Source: Pseudomonadota bacterium
GTDB lineage: Bacteria; Pseudomonadota; Gammaproteobacteria; Burkholderiales; SG8-39
Assembly (NCBI GenBank): GCA_021848555.1
Contig: JAJZUN010000125.1
Coordinates: 1-7,407, forward strand
Direction: 5' to 3'
DNA: 7,407 bases
Shown: positions 5,825 through 7,407 of the stretch, one piece after another
How the letters are laid out: every line of letters begins with the position of its first letter
How positions within the stretch are numbered: the stretch's first letter is position 1
Program-made: the position numbers and the translations under genes
The notes under the pieces: model-generated
Database searches by the model: none
What the model was told of the DNA's origin: nothing
Seen by the model: the letters and a program-made list of their open reading frames with translations, nothing else

Positions 5825-6454
5825 ATGTTCAACAACATCGACAGACTGATCATCGAATTCGACAAAGCGCTGCGTACGCTGGCATCCGCGCCCGCGTCAG
5901 CACGACCTCTGCCTGGAGGCGCGTTGCCGGAGGCGGAACTCTCCGACGCCGAAAGGCGCCATGCGGCGTCGCTGATGCGGGTCAATCACTGCGGCGAAGT
6001 CTGCGCGCAGGCCCTGTATCAGGGGCAGGCGCTGTCTTGCGACGATGCGGCGGTGACGCGGGCGCTGGCGCAGGCGGCGCGCGAGGAAACCGAGCACCTC
6101 GCATGGACCGAGCAGCGCGTCAGCGAGTTGGGCGGGCGCCTGAGCCTGCTCAATCCGCTCTGGTATGCCGGATCGCTTGCGCTGGGTTATGCCGCAGGCA
6201 GGTTCGGCACGCGCTGGAATCTGGGTTTCCTGGCCGAGACCGAGCGCCAGGTCGAGGCGCATCTGGAGGGGCACTTGGAGCGCCTTGCGCCGCAGGACGC
6301 GAAAACCCGCGCCATCGTGGTGCAAATGAAGCAGGACGAAAGCGCGCACGCGAGAACGGCCTATGCTTTGGGTGCGGCCGAGCTGCCGGAGCCGGTGAAG
6401 CGCGCAATGCGCCTCTCGGCGCGCCTGATGACGCAGGTCTCCTACTGGGTCTGA
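5825..6454 (+). CDS. coq7: Coq7-type di-iron demethoxyubiquinone hydroxylase (209 aa)
   Basis: This is the 2-polyprenyl-3-methyl-6-methoxy-1,4-benzoquinol monooxygenase that adds the penultimate hydroxyl in ubiquinone biosynthesis. It is a peripheral inner-membrane enzyme and the functional alternative to the flavoprotein UbiF. All six expected di-iron ligands can be placed: E58 ([11 protein letters not shown]), E88 and H91 (E-E-T-E-H), E144 (V-E-A-H-L-E-G-H-L), E172 and H175 (D-E-S-A-H). The spacing E58 to E88 equals that in human COQ7. Residues 108-132 ([16 protein letters not shown]) are the membrane-associated hairpin. The start [17 protein letters not shown] at 5825 gives the usual family length of about 210. 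A TTG at 5756 in frame would add 23 unrelated residues and is rejected. The ribosome binding site is not obvious. It is convergent with the OsmC-like gene 51 bp downstream, a neighbourhood I recall as common in betaproteobacteria. Confidence 0.95.
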   Translation: MFNNIDRLIIEFDKALRTLASAPASARPLPGGALPEAELSDAERRHAASLMRVNHCGEVCAQALYQGQALSCDDAAVTRALAQAAREETEHLAWTEQRVSELGGRLSLLNPLWYAGSLALGYAAGRFGTRWNLGFLAETERQVEAHLEGHLERLAPQDAKTRAIVVQMKQDESAHARTAYALGAAELPEPVKRAMRLSARLMTQVSYWV

Positions 6455-6505
6455 GCCAGGGCCTGCTTTTTTGGCGCGGGAGCCGGCATTGCCTCCGCCA
6501 CGCGC

Positions 6506-6922
6506 TTATTCCGCGACGATCTCGTAGTCATGCGTGATTTGGGCGGTCTTGCCCAGCATGATCGAGGCCGAGCAGTATTTCTGGTGTGAAAGCTTGATCG
6601 CAGACTCCACCATCGATTTCTTCAGATTCTTGCCGCGCAATACGAAGTGCATGTGGATGCCGGTGAAGATCTTGGGGTCGGTCTCGGCGCGTTCTGCTCT
6701 CAGCTCGACGCTGCAGTCGCTGACCTTTTGTCCACTTTTCTGCAGGATGACCACCACGTCGTAAGCGCTGCAGCCGCCGGTGCCGAGCAGCACCATTTCC
6801 ATGGGCCGCGGGCCAAGGTTGCGCCCTCCGCCTTCGGGTGCGCCGTCCATCACCAGCGCGTGGCCGCTGCCGGTTTCGGCGACAAAGCTCACCCCGTCTA
6901 TCCACTTCACTTTGCATTCCAT
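6506..6922 (-). CDS. OsmC family protein, YhfA-like (138 aa)
   Basis: This cytoplasmic OsmC/Ohr-fold protein closely follows the E. coli YhfA pattern: V-K-W-x-x-G-x-x-F at the N-terminus, S-G-H-x-x-x-M-D-G near 19-27, P-R-P-M-E-M-V-L-L-G-T-G-G-C-S-A-Y-D-V-V at 38-57, and K-Y-C-S-A-S-I-M-L at 115-123. It ends in I-T-H-D-Y-E-I-V. The two conserved cysteines C51 and C117 are present. In Ohr/OsmC enzymes the equivalent pair reduces organic hydroperoxides, but YhfA-type members have no settled function, so peroxidase activity is only a possibility. The ATG at 6922 is chosen because the family alignment starts there; a GGGAT precedes it at a suitable distance. A GTG at 6970 would add 16 non-homologous residues. 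It is probably monocistronic within the window. Confidence 0.93.
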   Translation of the reverse strand: MECKVKWIDGVSFVAETGSGHALVMDGAPEGGGRNLGPRPMEMVLLGTGGCSAYDVVVILQKSGQKVSDCSVELRAERAETDPKIFTGIHMHFVLRGKNLKKSMVESAIKLSHQKYCSASIMLGKTAQITHDYEIVAE

Positions 6923-7027
6923 CGCTGAGATCCCAATAGTTCGTAAAAAAGCATCAAATGCCGGGGACACACCCGCACCGCCTTCGCCGCGAAGCGCATT
7001 CGGCGATTGGTCGGCAAACGAGCGCGC

Positions 7028-7056
7028 ATTGTAGCTGGGTCGGTGTGAGGGGCGAA
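7028..7056 (-). promoter_or_regulatory. Candidate promoter of the OsmC-like gene
   Basis: On the minus strand: TTCGCC (-35, 7056-7051), a 17-nt spacer and TACAAT (-10, 7033-7028), in the same GCTACAATG context as the coq7 -10. The predicted start near 7021 gives a leader of about 100 nt, which contains a small CTTCG-CCG-CGAAG hairpin at 6984-6996. Confidence 0.45.
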
Positions 7057-7244
7057 ATCAGGATATGGTGCGTCGCAATATAGGCTACTTGGATGCGCTA
7101 TCCCCGGGGTGCCTTTGCGTACTATTTTTCAAACAAATATTGCTTATCACTTTTTATAATTATTAGATTTTCCAAATGGATAGGGATAAGGGGTTTTTTT
7201 TCACTGCTGATGGTGAAATATTTCGCAGTAGGACGAAAAAAATC
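7057..7244. other. AT-rich spacer upstream of the small-RNA promoter
   Basis: Together with the OsmC-gene leader (6923-7020) this makes more than 300 bases with no convincing protein gene; a 92-codon minus-strand frame here runs through the small RNA and its terminator and is not credible. From about 7120 the DNA is strongly AT-rich. It includes TTGCTT (7140-7145), 17 nt, then TTAGAT (7163-7168) as a weak plus-strand promoter candidate. A perfect palindrome GAAATATTTC (7215-7224) is flanked by ACTGC (7203-7207) and GCAGT (7225-7229), about 20-40 bp before the small RNA's -35, where an activator could bind. Confidence 0.4.
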
Positions 7245-7274
7245 TTGCGCCGCAACAATCTCGCGGTGTATAAT
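7245..7274 (+). promoter_or_regulatory. Promoter of the candidate small RNA
   Basis: TTGCGC (-35, 7245-7250), an 18-nt spacer and a perfect consensus TATAAT (-10, 7269-7274). It is the best-formed promoter in the window. The -35 is embedded in the inverted repeat TTGCG-C-CGCAA (7245-7255), a possible operator. The predicted start is at 7281, after a T tract. Confidence 0.7.
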
Positions 7275-7280
7275 TTTTTT

Positions 7281-7386
7281 AAGTTTGAGCATTGATGGCC
7301 GTATCGCTTCAGTGCTGAAGCTTGTCTCCTCCACCCTCCTCCTTTTGGTGGATTCAGCGCAACTCCTCGGAGTTGCGCTTTTTTTT
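7281..7386 (+). ncRNA. Candidate trans-acting small RNA with anti-Shine-Dalgarno loops (~105 nt)
   Basis: A consensus promoter and a strong intrinsic terminator bracket about 105 nt with no plausible reading frame. The predicted fold is a 5' single-stranded segment (7281-7305), then hairpin 1, GCTTCA-GTGC-TGAAGC (7306-7321). Next is a linker with CTCCTCC (7326-7332), partly shared with hairpin 2, whose stem TCCACC/GGTGGA (7330-7335 and 7347-7352) presents the 11-nt loop CTCCTCCTTTT. The terminator hairpin closes the molecule. Repeated CUCCUCC displayed in loops is the hallmark of alphaproteobacterial 'cuckoo'/alpha-r14-like RNAs and of similar RNAs described in Burkholderia, which block ribosome binding sites. 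A betaproteobacterial toxic small-RNA family with comparable logic has also been described. Which family, if any, it belongs to is not established here. Alternative: a terminated leader for a gene beyond the window. Confidence 0.68.
7356..7386 (+). terminator. Strong intrinsic terminator of the small RNA
   Basis: AGCGCAACTC (7356-7365) pairs with GAGTTGCGCT (7370-7379) around a CTCG tetraloop, and eight T follow or overlap the stem end (7379-7386). It has no coding gene upstream on its strand within 900 bp, so it most likely ends the short transcript starting at 7281. Confidence 0.92.
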
Positions 7387-7407
7387 GTTGTGCTAGGCAT
7401 GGCGCGT

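Noticed and set aside
6455..6505. Possible shared terminator between the convergent coq7 and OsmC genes (CCAGGGCCTGC followed by six T)
   Set aside because: The apparent stem CAGG-G-CCTG has a one-base loop and cannot form; no longer stem was found despite the T tract.
6923..6970. N-terminal extension of the OsmC-like protein from a GTG at 6970
   Set aside because: The YhfA-type family begins at the MECKVKW start (6922); the extra 16 residues match nothing and lie in the leader.
7122..7400. 92-codon minus-strand open frame in the AT-rich spacer
   Set aside because: It runs through the small-RNA promoter, hairpins and terminator, is Lys/Ile/Ser-rich without recognisable fold, and has no convincing ribosome binding site.
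1..7407. CRISPR arrays, tRNA or rRNA genes, insertion sequences and phage genes
   Set aside because: No regularly spaced repeats, no cloverleaf or rRNA-like sequence, no transposase or integrase motifs, and no terminal inverted repeats flanking the toxin-antitoxin cassette were seen.

Overview
The window looks like a chromosomal segment of a betaproteobacterium (Burkholderiales or Nitrosomonadales grade). The signs are a classic neisserial/burkholderial-type trimeric porin, a coq7 gene next to a YhfA-type OsmC gene, GCTACAAT-type -10 elements, and moderately high GC coding sequence with AT-rich intergenic spacers. The genus cannot be read from the sequence.

Layout. (1) At 1-436 (minus) is the 5' part of a general porin, cut by the window edge. 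(2) At 437-995 is a long non-coding divergent spacer with several short palindromes and the promoter and ribosome binding site of the next gene. (3) At 996-3506 (plus) is an 836-residue glycine-tract lipoprotein of unknown function. It ends in two back-to-back hairpin terminators (3514-3591). (4) At 3603-4724 (plus) is an unrecognised outer-membrane beta-barrel protein whose ATG lies 11 nt after the second terminator's T tract. (5) At 4855-5640 (minus) is a toxin-antitoxin module: a two-domain antitoxin followed by a ParE/RelE-type toxin. (6) At 5825-6454 (plus) is coq7, the ubiquinone-biosynthesis di-iron hydroxylase. It converges on (7) an OsmC/YhfA-like protein at 6506-6922 (minus). (8) At 6923-7407 is an AT-rich spacer that encodes no convincing protein. 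It carries a well-formed promoter (7245-7274) and, about 105 nt downstream, a strong intrinsic terminator (7356-7386). Together these define a probable small RNA.

How the parts relate. The porin, lipoprotein and barrel are all cell-envelope proteins. The lipoprotein and barrel are adjacent on the same strand and may work as a surface pair. The toxin-antitoxin module sits as a self-contained cassette between this envelope block and the conserved coq7/osmC pair. The most interesting element is the small-RNA candidate. It folds into three hairpins and presents CUCCUCC anti-Shine-Dalgarno motifs in a large loop and the adjoining linker. Those motifs could pair with strong ribosome binding sites, including those of the lipoprotein and porin in this same window.
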